From Planctomycetota bacterium (GTDB lineage: Bacteria; Planctomycetota; PLA2): DNA of 64,000 bases. Position 1 is the first letter of the stretch; each line of letters opens with the position of its first letter. Of the stretch, positions 1 to 9,151 are shown in pieces. The notes under the pieces are model-generated. The model ran no database searches, was not told where the DNA came from, and saw only the letters and a list, made by a program, of their open reading frames with translations. The translations under genes were made by a program, and so were the position numbers. The DNA is taken from NCBI GenBank assembly GCA_021776785.1, contig JAJFFF010000004.1:124001-188000 (forward strand), in the 5' to 3' direction.

Positions 1-2250
1 GCACCGCGCGCCGAGCGATCGATCGATGGCCAACACGAGATCTGCGTTCTGGCGCGAGTCGTCCAACGCATGCAGATGCCGGGCGGCGGCTGTCAAGTGG
101 TGTTCCAAGGCGTGGCGCGCGCTCGTGTCGTGGACCTTGAGGACGACGGGAACATCCGTTGGGCGCACATCGTCCAGGTCGAACCCGACTCGGAAGAAAT
201 CGACGAGGACCAGTCGCGCGCTGTGTTGCGCGTGCTCGACCTCTTGACCGACTATCTCCAAAAAGACGGCACGTACCCCGAGGACCTCGAGAACATCTTG
301 CGGATGAATCTCGAGAGCACCGGGCGTTTTGCCGACATGGTCGCCGCCTACCTCCACCTGCCGCTGCCCGTGAAGCGCGAGGTGGCGACGACTGTGGATT
401 CCGCGGAGCGTTTGGACATGTTGCGCCGCTCGATCGAAGCGGAACTCGCGCGGTTCACGATCGAGACTGACATCCACAAACGCGTTCGCGATCAAATTGA
501 AGATCGTCAGCGCGAACAGTATTTGCGCCAGCAGATGAAGGCGATTCGACGGGAGTTGGGCGACGAGGGTTCGCCGGACGAAGACGGCGACAAGCTTGCG
601 GAGCAAATGCGCACGGCCGGTTTGTCGGCGGAAGCGCGTGAAATCGTCGAGCGCGAATTGCGTCGATTGCGCTCGATCTCGCCGAGTAGTGCGGAGTATC
701 ACGTCATCCGGAACTACGTTTCGTGGGTGATGGAACTGCCGTGGAAAAAAAGAACGCGCGACCGGTTGGACATTTCGCGGGCGCGAAAGATTTTGCACGA
801 GCAGCACTCCGGCCTCGACAAAGTCAAAGAGCGGATCGTCGAGCACCTGGCGGTCAAAAAACTCAACCGCAAGGCGCGCGGCTCGATCCTTTGCCTCGTG
901 GGTCCGCCGGGCGTGGGCAAAACGACGCTTGGACGCTCCGTCGCCAAGTCCTTGGGGCGGAAGTTTGTGCGCATGAGCGTGGGCGGATTGCGCGATGAAG
1001 CCGAGATCAAGGGCCATCGGCGCACGTATGTCGGGGCCATGCCGGGCAAGGTCATCCAGCTGCTCAAGCGGGCTGGCGTCCGCAACCCGGTGCTCCAGAT
1101 CGACGAAATCGACAAGATGGGGTCGGACCACCGCGGCGATCCGGCCAGTGCGGTTCTTGAGGTGTTGGATCCCGAGTGCAACGCCGCGTTCCGCGATCAC
1201 TACCTCGATGTCGGATTCGATCTCAGCGACGTGTTTTTCTTGGTGACCGCGAACGTCTTGGATTCGATTCCGAGCGCGCTCCGTGATCGCTTGGAGATCG
1301 TTCGCATCGGCGGATACACACAGCGCGAGAAGCTCGCGATCGCGCGCACGCACCTTGTGCCGCGCGCCATCAAGGAGAACGGACTGCGCGAGGACGCCGT
1401 TCGCTTCACGTCCGGCGGGCTGGAGCGGATCATCGAGGGTCACACGCGCGAAGCCGGTCTGCGCGAACTCGAGCGCACGCTCAAAAAGATCTGCCGCAAA
1501 GTCGCCACGCGTTGGGTCGAGGGGAACGAAGAGCTCGTGCGCGTTGGCAAACAACGCGTTTCCGACTTTCTCGGCGCCCCCCGCTACAAGCCCGATCTCG
1601 CGGGGCGCTGCGCCGAAGTCGGCGTGGCGACGGGTCTCGCGTGGACGGCCTATGGCGGCACGCTCTTGTCTATCGAAGCCAACCGCATGGTCGGGAAGGG
1701 CGATATCGTCGTCACCGGACAGCTCGGCGATGTCATGAAGGAGTCGGCGCGCGCCGCGATGAGTTTCGTTCGCGCCCACGCGTCAGAGTTCGACATCGAC
1801 TCGGCGGAGTTTGCGCGCTACGACATTCACATTCACTTCCCCGAAGGCGCCACACCTAAAGACGGTCCGTCCGCGGGCGTCGCGATCGCTACCTGTCTTG
1901 CGAGTCTGTTTACCGGGCGCGCCGTCCGTCACGACTTAGCGATGACGGGTGAGATCACACTCAAGGGGAAGGTCTTGGAAGTCGGCGGCATCAAGGAGAA
2001 GCTCCTGGCCGCCCATCGCGCCGGCATCCGCACGGTGCTCATCCCCCAGGACAACGTGAAGGACCTAGAAGAGGTCCCCGAAGAAGTCCGCAAGGAGCTC
2101 ATCGTTGTCGCCACCGATGACGTCGAGCAAAACATCTGCGAGGCCTTGCTCAACATTGTGGTGCCCAAGCACGGCACGAGCCTGGCCGAAGTAAGCGAAC
2201 AAGCCCCCCTGCAAGTAGCCAAAGAAAAAAACGCCAAACAACGCAACTAA
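1..2250 (+). CDS. lon: Endopeptidase La (Lon protease), 5' end missing
   Basis: ATP-dependent cytoplasmic serine protease that degrades misfolded and regulatory proteins. The frame is open from base 1 without a start, so the gene begins upstream of the window and the N-terminal LON domain is truncated. Numbering from the Met at 70, one sees the helical region with the typical [17 protein letters not shown] stretch, the Walker A motif GPPGVGKT near residue 278, Walker B/sensor segments of the AAA+ module, and the S16 protease domain with the catalytic Ser in PKDGPSAG (about residue 601) and the catalytic Lys in GGIKEK (about residue 644). The 43-residue Ser-Lys spacing equals that of E. coli Lon. 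The tail is short and Lys/Asn-rich. Nothing indicates inactivation. Confidence 0.97.
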   Translation, partial: APRAERSIDGQHEICVLARVVQRMQMPGGGCQVVFQGVARARVVDLEDDGNIRWAHIVQVEPDSEEIDEDQSRAVLRVLDLLTDYLQKDGTYPEDLENILRMNLESTGRFADMVAAYLHLPLPVKREVATTVDSAERLDMLRRSIEAELARFTIETDIHKRVRDQIEDRQREQYLRQQMKAIRRELGDEGSPDEDGDKLAEQMRTAGLSAEAREIVERELRRLRSISPSSAEYHVIRNYVSWVMELPWKKRTRDRLDISRARKILHEQHSGLDKVKERIVEHLAVKKLNRKARGSILCLVGPPGVGKTTLGRSVAKSLGRKFVRMSVGGLRDEAEIKGHRRTYVGAMPGKVIQLLKRAGVRNPVLQIDEIDKMGSDHRGDPASAVLEVLDPECNAAFRDHYLDVGFDLSDVFFLVTANVLDSIPSALRDRLEIVRIGGYTQREKLAIARTHLVPRAIKENGLREDAVRFTSGGLERIIEGHTREAGLRELERTLKKICRKVATRWVEGNEELVRVGKQRVSDFLGAPRYKPDLAGRCAEVGVATGLAWTAYGGTLLSIEANRMVGKGDIVVTGQLGDVMKESARAAMSFVRAHASEFDIDSAEFARYDIHIHFPEGATPKDGPSAGVAIATCLASLFTGRAVRHDLAMTGEITLKGKVLEVGGIKEKLLAAHRAGIRTVLIPQDNVKDLEEVPEEVRKELIVVATDDVEQNICEALLNIVVPKHGTSLAEVSEQAPLQVAKEKNAKQRN

Positions 2251-2264
2251 GAGCGGGACTAAGA

Positions 2265-2556
2265 GCGGGACCACTTCTCGCTCTCGGCGCTTGCAAGTCA
2301 TTTTTTGGCAACGGTTTATGTCGTTCGCTTGCGGGAATTTTCGCGCAGACGACAGGCGAGCTGTCATCCTCTCGAGCGCGACCGTTAAGACGGCAGAGCG
2401 TCCCCTAAACGGTTGACCAGCCCAATCGGCCGACCAACGCAAACGAGCGCGCGGCGAAAAGCTGAACCCCGTTTGCGCGGAAAATCCCGCAACCGATCGT
2501 CACAACTCGTTACAAGTCAGCAGCTTGCACGCACATCACGCGAGAAGTGGTCCCGC
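2265..2556. repeat. Inverted-repeat element, copy 1
   Basis: Non-coding element filling most of the 2251-2597 gap between convergent lon and a HEAT gene. Two arms of about 81 nt face each other across a 128-nt centre. The outermost 16 nt are a perfect inverted repeat (GCGGGACCACTTCTCG at 2265-2280 with its complement at 2541-2556). The inner edges also pair (GCGGGAATTTTCGCGC at 2331-2346 against GCGCGGAAAATCCCGC at 2475-2490). A second element of the same design lies at 34452-34649. No reading frame inside looks coding. It could be a MITE or REP-type element; it may also act as a bidirectional terminator for the convergent genes. Confidence 0.75.
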
Positions 2557-2597
2557 CTTGGGCCGGGGCGGCGGGGGCGGGGTGGACTTGATTCGTC

Positions 2598-4043
2598 CTA
2601 TTGGGTTTTTAGCCAGGCTTTGGCTTCTTTTTTTGTCTTTAGGTCTTTGCCCGTCAGCTTGTTCAGCGCCCACAGAGCCTTTTCGCTTAGCTCGGTGAGT
2701 TCGATCAACTCGGCCCAGACCCGGCGATCGTTCAGCTTGGCGTGGGCGGCGAGCACGCTCAGGCGTCGCGCCGCGACCGCGTGTTTGAGGCGCGCCGCGT
2801 TGTGGAGCACCTTGGCGAATGCCGCCACGTGGTCGGGCAAGATTGTGCGCGGGGGCGCCGTGAGACCGATGGCGACGGCGCGCAGGATGTCGGCATCCGG
2901 CTCGCGGCCGAGCGCGAGGAGTCGGCGCTCCGCATCCGCGCCATCGACGGTGGCCAGTGCGCGCGCAATCTTGGCCCGCGCCTTGGGATCGGTGGCGCGC
3001 GAAGCCTTGATCAGTGCGCGGACGCCGCTTGCACCCGCGTGCGCGAGAGCGCGCTGCGCAATCTCGGCCGCCGTTGCATCGCCGCCGGTCAAACACGCGG
3101 CGAGTCGATCGGTGTCACCCGGCTTCGGCTTCGCACGCAGCAAGGCGAGCGCGGCAACACGGCGCGCGTTGGCATCGTCGCCGACCAACGCGGCACCAAG
3201 GATCTTCCGCGCCCCTTCATCGCCGCACGCCAGCAGCGCACCGGCCACGTGTACGCGCGCCATCGCATCTCCGGCCGCAGCAAGCGCCCCCTTGAGCGCG
3301 GGAATGTGCGCGCGATCCGCGGACCGCGCCAACACCCACGCTCCCGCGGCTTGCCAAAGCGGTTCACCATCGCGCAACCACGTCCGCGCTTCGGCAGGTG
3401 ACGCGACGGTCGCCTTCTGCGTCGCCAGATCAATGGCGAACCCCACAATTTCGCCGACGTAGCCGTCGCGGTTTTCGCTGCGCCGCGCGACCAGCATGAC
3501 GCCCGCCCGCCCGCGCGAAACAAACGCGTAGTTCGCCGACTCCACGCGCGGAAGCGGCTTCGATTTCCGCGCCCGAAGCTCCCGCTCCAACTTCGGGTAC
3601 CCGGCTACTTTTTGATCCAACGCAAACTCGTACTCCACGCGCGGCGCGTACTGGTTCTCACCCAGGTGCCAGATCGCGTCCTGTTCCGGTTTCGTACCGC
3701 GAGGCGCGCGGTTCGCGAACGCAATCAAGTACTTCGCGTCGTCGGACGGAACCAGATGAACCGGCCGGCCACGCCCCCCGAAGTCGAACTTGGCGACGTC
3801 TTGCTCATCCGGCGCGAGGCCGTACCCGGCGCGCGGAGGCCGCCGCAGATACTGCTCCAACGACACCTTGGGCACCGAACGCCGCTTGACAACGCGACAC
3901 GTGTCTTTGGAGCCATAGACGAACGCGAACACCATACGGTTCGGCGACTCCGCGTAGTCGATGTGTCGCCCGGGTGTCGCACGAACCGGACCGATGAGCA
4001 AAACGAGAGCACCGAACGCAATCGAAACTCGGCGAGCGTACAT
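2598..4043 (-). CDS. Secreted HEAT-repeat protein
   Basis: Predicted exported protein of 481 residues, function unknown. The start at 4043 is chosen because it gives a clean signal peptide (about residues 1-22, basic start then hydrophobic stretch ending PVRA); an upstream in-frame ATG would add an implausible Arg-rich leader. The N-terminal half (about 25-220) has no family I recognise. From about 225 to 430 it is made of Ala-rich helical repeats of roughly 30 residues of HEAT/PBS-lyase type, followed by a Lys-rich tail. It is the last gene of the long minus-strand train. Secreted HEAT proteins recur in this window (35706, 37923, 54041, 56704), suggesting an expanded scaffold family. Confidence 0.8.
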   Translation of the reverse strand: MYARRVSIAFGALVLLIGPVRATPGRHIDYAESPNRMVFAFVYGSKDTCRVVKRRSVPKVSLEQYLRRPPRAGYGLAPDEQDVAKFDFGGRGRPVHLVPSDDAKYLIAFANRAPRGTKPEQDAIWHLGENQYAPRVEYEFALDQKVAGYPKLERELRARKSKPLPRVESANYAFVSRGRAGVMLVARRSENRDGYVGEIVGFAIDLATQKATVASPAEARTWLRDGEPLWQAAGAWVLARSADRAHIPALKGALAAAGDAMARVHVAGALLACGDEGARKILGAALVGDDANARRVAALALLRAKPKPGDTDRLAACLTGGDATAAEIAQRALAHAGASGVRALIKASRATDPKARAKIARALATVDGADAERRLLALGREPDADILRAVAIGLTAPPRTILPDHVAAFAKVLHNAARLKHAVAARRLSVLAAHAKLNDRRVWAELIELTELSEKALWALNKLTGKDLKTKKEAKAWLKTQ

Positions 4044-4135
4044 GCGCCCATGGTAGCCGGGAGCCACCCTCACCAAACGAACCATTGACGGCGTCAAGCG
4101 TGCCCACGCCGCGGCCCGACGCCACAAAGAACGAA

Positions 4136-4798
4136 CTACTTGTCGCGGTCTTCGTCTTCTTTGCGCTTTTTGCGACCGAGCGGATCCATCGGATCCCAGA
4201 AGTCCTTTTTCTGGGTCACGGTCGGCAACCCCTCGGTGCTATCAATCTTGGTACGCGAATCTAGATCGACATCCTTGTTGCGATCGATGATGTCTTGCCG
4301 CAGCGTCGTCGACTTGCCGCCCTTGTACTTCTCTTTCCAAGCAGCACTCGGGTCCACTTTCTTGTAACGCTGCGCGATGACGTGCTCGATGCGAGCGGCG
4401 GTCTCTTGGTCGTAGCTCTTGCCGACCCACTTCGCCTCGCTGATGATCGAAGGGTTGTCGATGTTGTCGTTGATCTGCTGCACGACGGAGACGCCAATAC
4501 GCACTTTGCCGTCGCCCATGTCTTCAACGGTCACATGCGCGCGCCGCCGAACGGTGCTGCGATAGCGCATGTCCTTGTAGTTGTGCCAGATCGTCCAGAG
4601 ATCGCCCGCCTTCTCATCCGTCATGTCCGGATCGAGACCTTTGGGGAACTCTTTGCGCAAACGCACCTGGGCGCGCTCCAAGACGGCCACGTAGTCGCCT
4701 TCAAACGGCTCGCCGTACGTCACCTTTTTCAACATCTTTTCCGTGGACGTGCAGCCCAGGGAAATCACCACAAGAGAAACAAGAAGGATTGCCCGCAT
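4136..4798 (-). CDS. Putative lipoprotein
   Basis: 220-residue predicted lipoprotein. The N-terminus has a short basic start, a hydrophobic run and a lipobox ending LGC at about residue 16, so it should be lipid-anchored after signal peptidase II cleavage. The body is charged, with a Lys/Asp/Glu/Arg-rich C-terminus (about 195-220). I recognise no domain. It sits 25 bp downstream of another lipoprotein gene and 92 bp upstream of the HEAT gene, all on the minus strand, so the three secreted proteins may be co-expressed. Confidence 0.75.
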   Translation of the reverse strand: MRAILLVSLVVISLGCTSTEKMLKKVTYGEPFEGDYVAVLERAQVRLRKEFPKGLDPDMTDEKAGDLWTIWHNYKDMRYRSTVRRRAHVTVEDMGDGKVRIGVSVVQQINDNIDNPSIISEAKWVGKSYDQETAARIEHVIAQRYKKVDPSAAWKEKYKGGKSTTLRQDIIDRNKDVDLDSRTKIDSTEGLPTVTQKKDFWDPMDPLGRKKRKEDEDRDK

Positions 4799-4823
4799 AA
4801 CCCTTCCAGTGTCACCGAAAATG

Positions 4824-5864
4824 TCACGAACGCGTCTTGGCCCACTGTCTCAATGCGGGGAGCACGCGCGCAATGTCCTCTTCTCTCGCCGAAGCGTCGA
4901 GCCCGTCGATCGGCGCCTGATGCGCTTCCAGAGCGGAAAACGCCGCCTCGCGCACGTCATACGACTCGTCCGTCAGCGCCCCCACGAGGCATTGGCGGGC
5001 CGGCGGCAAAAGTTCGTCCTCGCGCCGCAATCGCGCCAGCAAGTCGTAGCGCTCGTCCTCGTTGCACCCCGCAAACTCGCCGACCAACGCGACCGCTCCC
5101 GGAGCGCCCAGGTGCCGCAAAACGATCCCGAAAAACGTCGACGTGGCGCGATCAGTCGAACGACGACGCCACTGCGCCAAGTACGCCGGCAGTTGCTTGC
5201 CCAACGCCACGGCGGTCTCGGCACGCGGTTGAAAACCCGGATCCGTAAAGAAGTCACCGATCTCGGAGCCGGTGTGCGTGTAGGCCTCGCCGTACACCGG
5301 ATCGAACGCGAAGTGCACACCCGCGTACGCGATCAAATCGTAATGCGCCTGGTCCGGCGCCTTGCGCACGACGTAACGAAGCGACGCCGTCAGCACGCAA
5401 AAACAAACGAGGTCGCGCTTTTGTAAGTACTCGTCCACCTCTTTGCGATCGTGCGCACCAAACAGCTCATGAAACTGCGCCGGCGGCTTTTGCGCAGCGA
5501 ACACGAAGCGGTGCAACGACCGCGCCTGTTTCGACTCCCGCGGGTAGACGGGGTCCTCGCTCGACTGATAGCGCCGCAAGCCGGCCATCAAATCGCGCGG
5601 CTCCCAATCGCCGACGTCGTCCCAATCCGCTTCCACGAACCGCCGCCGAAACTCCTCGCTCCGGTCCGGACGCAACGGCGACGGGTCACCGGACGGCGCC
5701 GGATCTTTTTTGGACTCGCCGCACGACGCCGTGAGCAGGCCGCCCACCACGAGCGCGCCTAAGACGACTGCCGCGGATCGAACGCGTCCCGCAAACCGTC
5801 GCCCAACAAGTTGAAGCCGAGAACGGTGAACGAGATCGCTAAGCCGGGGGGGAGAAGTATCCAT
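4824..5864 (-). CDS. Putative lipoprotein with HEAT-like C-terminus
   Basis: Predicted envelope protein, function unknown. The best in-frame ATG (5864) lies 106 bp inside the 3' end of the permease gene and yields 346 residues: about 30 residues of leader, a hydrophobic segment and a lipobox ending TASC (about residues 45-48), then a linker rich in Lys, Pro, Ser and Asp. The downstream valines near the hydrophobic stretch are mostly not valid starts, so the long leader is accepted with caution. Near the C-terminus an Ala-rich helical pair resembles a HEAT repeat. No catalytic motif is recognised. Confidence 0.65.
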   Translation of the reverse strand: MDTSPPRLSDLVHRSRLQLVGRRFAGRVRSAAVVLGALVVGGLLTASCGESKKDPAPSGDPSPLRPDRSEEFRRRFVEADWDDVGDWEPRDLMAGLRRYQSSEDPVYPRESKQARSLHRFVFAAQKPPAQFHELFGAHDRKEVDEYLQKRDLVCFCVLTASLRYVVRKAPDQAHYDLIAYAGVHFAFDPVYGEAYTHTGSEIGDFFTDPGFQPRAETAVALGKQLPAYLAQWRRRSTDRATSTFFGIVLRHLGAPGAVALVGEFAGCNEDERYDLLARLRREDELLPPARQCLVGALTDESYDVREAAFSALEAHQAPIDGLDASAREEDIARVLPALRQWAKTRS

Positions 5865-6595
5865 TGTTCCGCGTGTCGAAGATACCGGAACGCCTTCGTG
5901 AGCATCACCCCCCATTCGGGGCTGGTCTCCGGCGGCCCGAGGCCCAAAAAGCTGAGTCCGGCGGCGTCGAGAATGGCGATGCCGGTACTCAATGTCGCCA
6001 AAACGAGGATCGGCGCGAGGCAATTCGGCAAGACGGTGCGCCACAGAATGGCAGACTCCCGGGCGCCGAGCGCCCGCGCCGCAGCAACGTACTCCAGATT
6101 GCGAACCTGCAATACGGCAGCACGCACCTGACGGATGAACAGCGGCACGAGCACGATACCGACCGCCAAAATGACGGTCGTAAGCGACGACTCTCCCAAG
6201 ACGGCGGCGATCGCGACGGCCAACAACACCGAGGGAAACGCGAGCATCAGATCCACAAATCGCATGACGGTCGCGTCAAACCATCCGCCACGCCAACCCG
6301 CAAGCAGACCAAGCGGAACGCCGATCAGTAACGCGAAAGCGACGGCGGCAAACGCGGTCCAGAGCGAGGCCCGCGCACCGTGCACCAGCCGGCTGTAGAC
6401 GTCGAACCCGTTCTCGTCCGTCCCGAGCCAATGCTCGCTGCTCGGGGGTGCGCGAAACGAATCTTGGCGTGTTTCCGGGTCATAGGGCGCCAACAAGTCG
6501 GCGCCCAACGCCATAAAAATCATGACGCCGACCAAGAACGCGCCGAGGAGCGCCGTGCGGTTGCGACGAAACGTCTTCCAGCGACGACCGGTCAT
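5759..6595 (-). CDS. dppC: Peptide/nickel ABC transporter permease (DppC type)
   Basis: Inner-membrane permease of an oligopeptide/dipeptide-family importer, 278 residues. The N-terminus carries the short cytoplasmic segment and first membrane helix typical of DppC/OppC, then an extracytoplasmic loop with the GTDENGFDV segment. The cytoplasmic EAA loop reads AARALGARESAILWRTVLPN (about 180-200), the ATPase contact site. About six membrane helices are visible. Its ATG overlaps the stop of the dppB-type gene by 4 bp (ATGA), implying translational coupling. No ATPase genes follow, unlike most dpp operons. Confidence 0.92.
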   Translation of the reverse strand: MTGRRWKTFRRNRTALLGAFLVGVMIFMALGADLLAPYDPETRQDSFRAPPSSEHWLGTDENGFDVYSRLVHGARASLWTAFAAVAFALLIGVPLGLLAGWRGGWFDATVMRFVDLMLAFPSVLLAVAIAAVLGESSLTTVILAVGIVLVPLFIRQVRAAVLQVRNLEYVAAARALGARESAILWRTVLPNCLAPILVLATLSTGIAILDAAGLSFLGLGPPETSPEWGVMLTKAFRYLRHAEQWILLPPGLAISFTVLGFNLLGDGLRDAFDPRQSS

Positions 6596-7599
6596 GCTTC
6601 GCGCCTCACGCGCGGATCAATCACGGCGTACAACAAATCGACGATCAGATTCACGAGGATGAACATCGTCGCGACCAGCAAGATGCCGCCGACGATGACA
6701 GGCGTGTCGCGCGCTTCAACGCCCTTCTTCACGATGTAGCGCCCTAGCCCGGGCCAACTGAACACCGTTTCCGTCAGTACCGCGCCTCCCATCAAGCCAC
6801 CGAACTGCAAGCCCGTAATCGTCGTGATGGGGATGAGCGCGTTGCGCAGCACGTGTTTCAAAATCACGGTGCGGTGCCGCAGCCCCTTCGCCCGCGCGGT
6901 CGTCGTGTAGTCCTTCCCGAGCTCCTCCAACATGGCGGAGCGCGTCATTCGTGTGATCACCGCCATCGGAATGCTCGACAGCGCAATCGCCGGGAGCGCG
7001 ATGTTGGCCAAGCACGACCAGAACACATCGAATCGGAAACGAACGACCGACTCGAAGATGTATAGATGCGTTACGAATTCGTCCATGTCGAGCAGGGGAT
7101 CGACGCGGTTGGACGTGAATGGCAGTCCGAGCACATTCACCGCGAACACTATGAGCAACATGCCCAGCCAAAACACGGGCATCGAGATACCGGCCAAGGC
7201 GATGAAGTTGCCGATGTAGTCGATCGGACTGCGCGGAAACACCGCGGACAAGATCCCAATCGTGCCACCAATGAGCAACGCGAGGATCAAGGCGATGACG
7301 GTGAGTTCGAAAGTCGCCTGGAGCTTGCGGACGAGCTCGCCGCCCACCGGCTGATCGTCGAGATACGACCGATCAAAATCAAAATCGCCGACGACGCCAC
7401 CGATGTACCGCCACCAGCGCACCACAAACGGGTCATTGAGTCCGCGGCCCTCGCGCCACTCGGCCTTGCTCTCCGGATGCTTTTCAAATCGCATGTCCGC
7501 CGCGTCGCCGGGCAACGAATCGGTGAGAGCGTAGATCGCCAGCGACACTGCGATGAGCATCGGGACGGTCACGAGGATTCTCCGCAGCGCGAAGATCAC
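6592..7599 (-). CDS. dppB: Peptide/nickel ABC transporter permease (DppB type)
   Basis: Second membrane subunit of the peptide-family importer, 335 residues. It opens with a membrane helix (FALRRILVTVPMLIAVSLAI), followed by the large periplasmic loop seen in DppB/OppB and five further helices. The EAA loop is AKGLRHRTVILKHVLRNALI (about 235-255). The start overlaps the stop of the upstream binding-protein gene (ATGA at 7596-7599) and its own stop overlaps the dppC-type start, so the three genes form one translationally coupled unit. Substrate cannot be told from sequence; peptides, nickel and other small solutes are all used by this family. Confidence 0.92.
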   Translation of the reverse strand: MIFALRRILVTVPMLIAVSLAIYALTDSLPGDAADMRFEKHPESKAEWREGRGLNDPFVVRWWRYIGGVVGDFDFDRSYLDDQPVGGELVRKLQATFELTVIALILALLIGGTIGILSAVFPRSPIDYIGNFIALAGISMPVFWLGMLLIVFAVNVLGLPFTSNRVDPLLDMDEFVTHLYIFESVVRFRFDVFWSCLANIALPAIALSSIPMAVITRMTRSAMLEELGKDYTTTARAKGLRHRTVILKHVLRNALIPITTITGLQFGGLMGGAVLTETVFSWPGLGRYIVKKGVEARDTPVIVGGILLVATMFILVNLIVDLLYAVIDPRVRREA

Positions 7600-9149
7600 T
7601 TCTTGAACGAAACGTGCCGGAAATACTCGCCGCCGGCCGGGTACAGCTCATACCCCGCAACCCTGCTACTGAGGATGCGAAAGTCGGGTGCGGTCGCAAG
7701 CGGCACGCAGGGCACGTCTTCATGCAGCGCCGTTTGGATCTCCGCGTACAGCGCTTGCCGTTTGCTCCACTCGGCGCTTCGTTGCGCTTGGAGCAGCAGT
7801 TGATGGACGCGCTCGCCGCGATAGAACGAACGGTTCTCCGCGGGCGCGACGGCGTTGTCCTTGTCGAGCAGCACGTACAGAAAGTTGTCCGGATCGAAGA
7901 TGTCGGCCATCCACCCGAGGATGCACATCGGGTGATCGCCGTTCGACGTGGCGCTGAGGTAAGCGGCCCACTCGACTTTTTTCAACTTCGCGTCGATCCC
8001 GATCGCCTTGAGGTCCTGCTGGATCTGAATGGCGGTTCCGCCGCTATCGGGAAGATACGTGCGCTGAATCGCCGGGTACCAAAGCACGGTTGAGAATCCA
8101 TCCGGAAAGCCTGCGTCCGCGAGGAGCTGCTTCGCACGATCGATGCTCGGTTTGCGGTCGGTGATGTCGTGGTAACCAGCCATCGACCGTGGGCACATCG
8201 TGACGGCCGGATCGGCCTTCCCGTCGTATGCCGCTCGGATCAGGCGCTTCTTGTCGATCGCAAACGCAATCGCTTGGCGCACGCGCTTGTCGTCGAACGG
8301 CTTCTTCTGGTTGTTCAGCGCTAGATAGCAGACGTTGATGCCCGGCTTTCGCACAACGCTGAGCGCGGAGTCTTTTTCGGCCGACGCGATGTCGAGCAAA
8401 TCCGGATTGTCCATGCCGTGAATGCCGCCCGACTCAAGCTCCTTGAGGCGCGCTTGCGGGTTCTCGATCGGTTTGAAGATGAGGCGCCCAATTTTCGGCG
8501 CATCCCAGTGCTTTGTGTTCGCCGTCAGGACGATCTGCGAGTCTCGCTGCCAACTCTCGAATACGAACGCGCCGGACCCAACGGGGTGCATTGAAAAATC
8601 AACCTCGCGATCAAACGCGGCCGGACTAACGATGCTGCAACTAAACAACGCCAACGCACTCAGGAACGGGGCATAGGGCTGGCTCAGCGTGAACCGCACG
8701 GTGTGCTCGTCCACAGCTTCAATGGACTTGAGCGCCCGAAAGTTCGTCGTGTAGTACGCGAACACGTCGTCTTTCTTACGCGCCGGATGGTCTTTGTCTT
8801 TTTGACGCTCGAACGTGAACACGACCGCTTTCGCGTTCACCGCCGTGCCGTCGTGAAACTGCACGCCTTCGCGGAGCGCAAACGTCCAAACCAAACCGTC
8901 ATCCGAGGTGGTCCAACTCGTCGCGAGCCAAGGCATGAGTTCGGTCGAGCCCGGCTTGAAGGTGACCAACGTGTCGAACAGATTCGTGATCACCTGCACG
9001 GACTCGCCGTCGGTGACCAGCGCGGGATCCAGCTTGACCGCATCCCCGGAGCGCCCCCAGATAAAGGTCGCGCCGCTGCCCTTTTTCTCCTTGCGTGCGC
9101 AGCCGGTTGCGAGGGCAACGGCCAGCAGCAAAAACAAGGCATGTCTCAT
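7596..9149 (-). CDS. dppA: ABC transporter substrate-binding lipoprotein (SBP_bac_5)
   Basis: Extracytoplasmic solute-binding protein of the family 5 type, 517 residues, the usual size. The ATG at 9149 gives a compact lipoprotein signal (MRHALFLLLAVALATGC) and has a GAGG site five bases upstream; a GTG two codons earlier overlaps the der stop (GTGA). Family features include the GDAVKLDPALVTDGES segment near the N-terminus, the LVWTFALREGVQFHDG motif (about 85-100), and a C-terminal region ending in bulky residues. It should deliver substrate to the two permeases encoded directly downstream. Confidence 0.93.
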   Translation of the reverse strand: MRHALFLLLAVALATGCARKEKKGSGATFIWGRSGDAVKLDPALVTDGESVQVITNLFDTLVTFKPGSTELMPWLATSWTTSDDGLVWTFALREGVQFHDGTAVNAKAVVFTFERQKDKDHPARKKDDVFAYYTTNFRALKSIEAVDEHTVRFTLSQPYAPFLSALALFSCSIVSPAAFDREVDFSMHPVGSGAFVFESWQRDSQIVLTANTKHWDAPKIGRLIFKPIENPQARLKELESGGIHGMDNPDLLDIASAEKDSALSVVRKPGINVCYLALNNQKKPFDDKRVRQAIAFAIDKKRLIRAAYDGKADPAVTMCPRSMAGYHDITDRKPSIDRAKQLLADAGFPDGFSTVLWYPAIQRTYLPDSGGTAIQIQQDLKAIGIDAKLKKVEWAAYLSATSNGDHPMCILGWMADIFDPDNFLYVLLDKDNAVAPAENRSFYRGERVHQLLLQAQRSAEWSKRQALYAEIQTALHEDVPCVPLATAPDFRILSSRVAGYELYPAGGEYFRHVSFKK

Positions 9150-9151
9150 GG

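Noticed and set aside
2413..3462. Plus-strand open frame over the HEAT gene
   Set aside because: It is antisense to a signal-peptide HEAT protein, has Ser/Arg/Ala-rich shadow composition and no recognisable domain.
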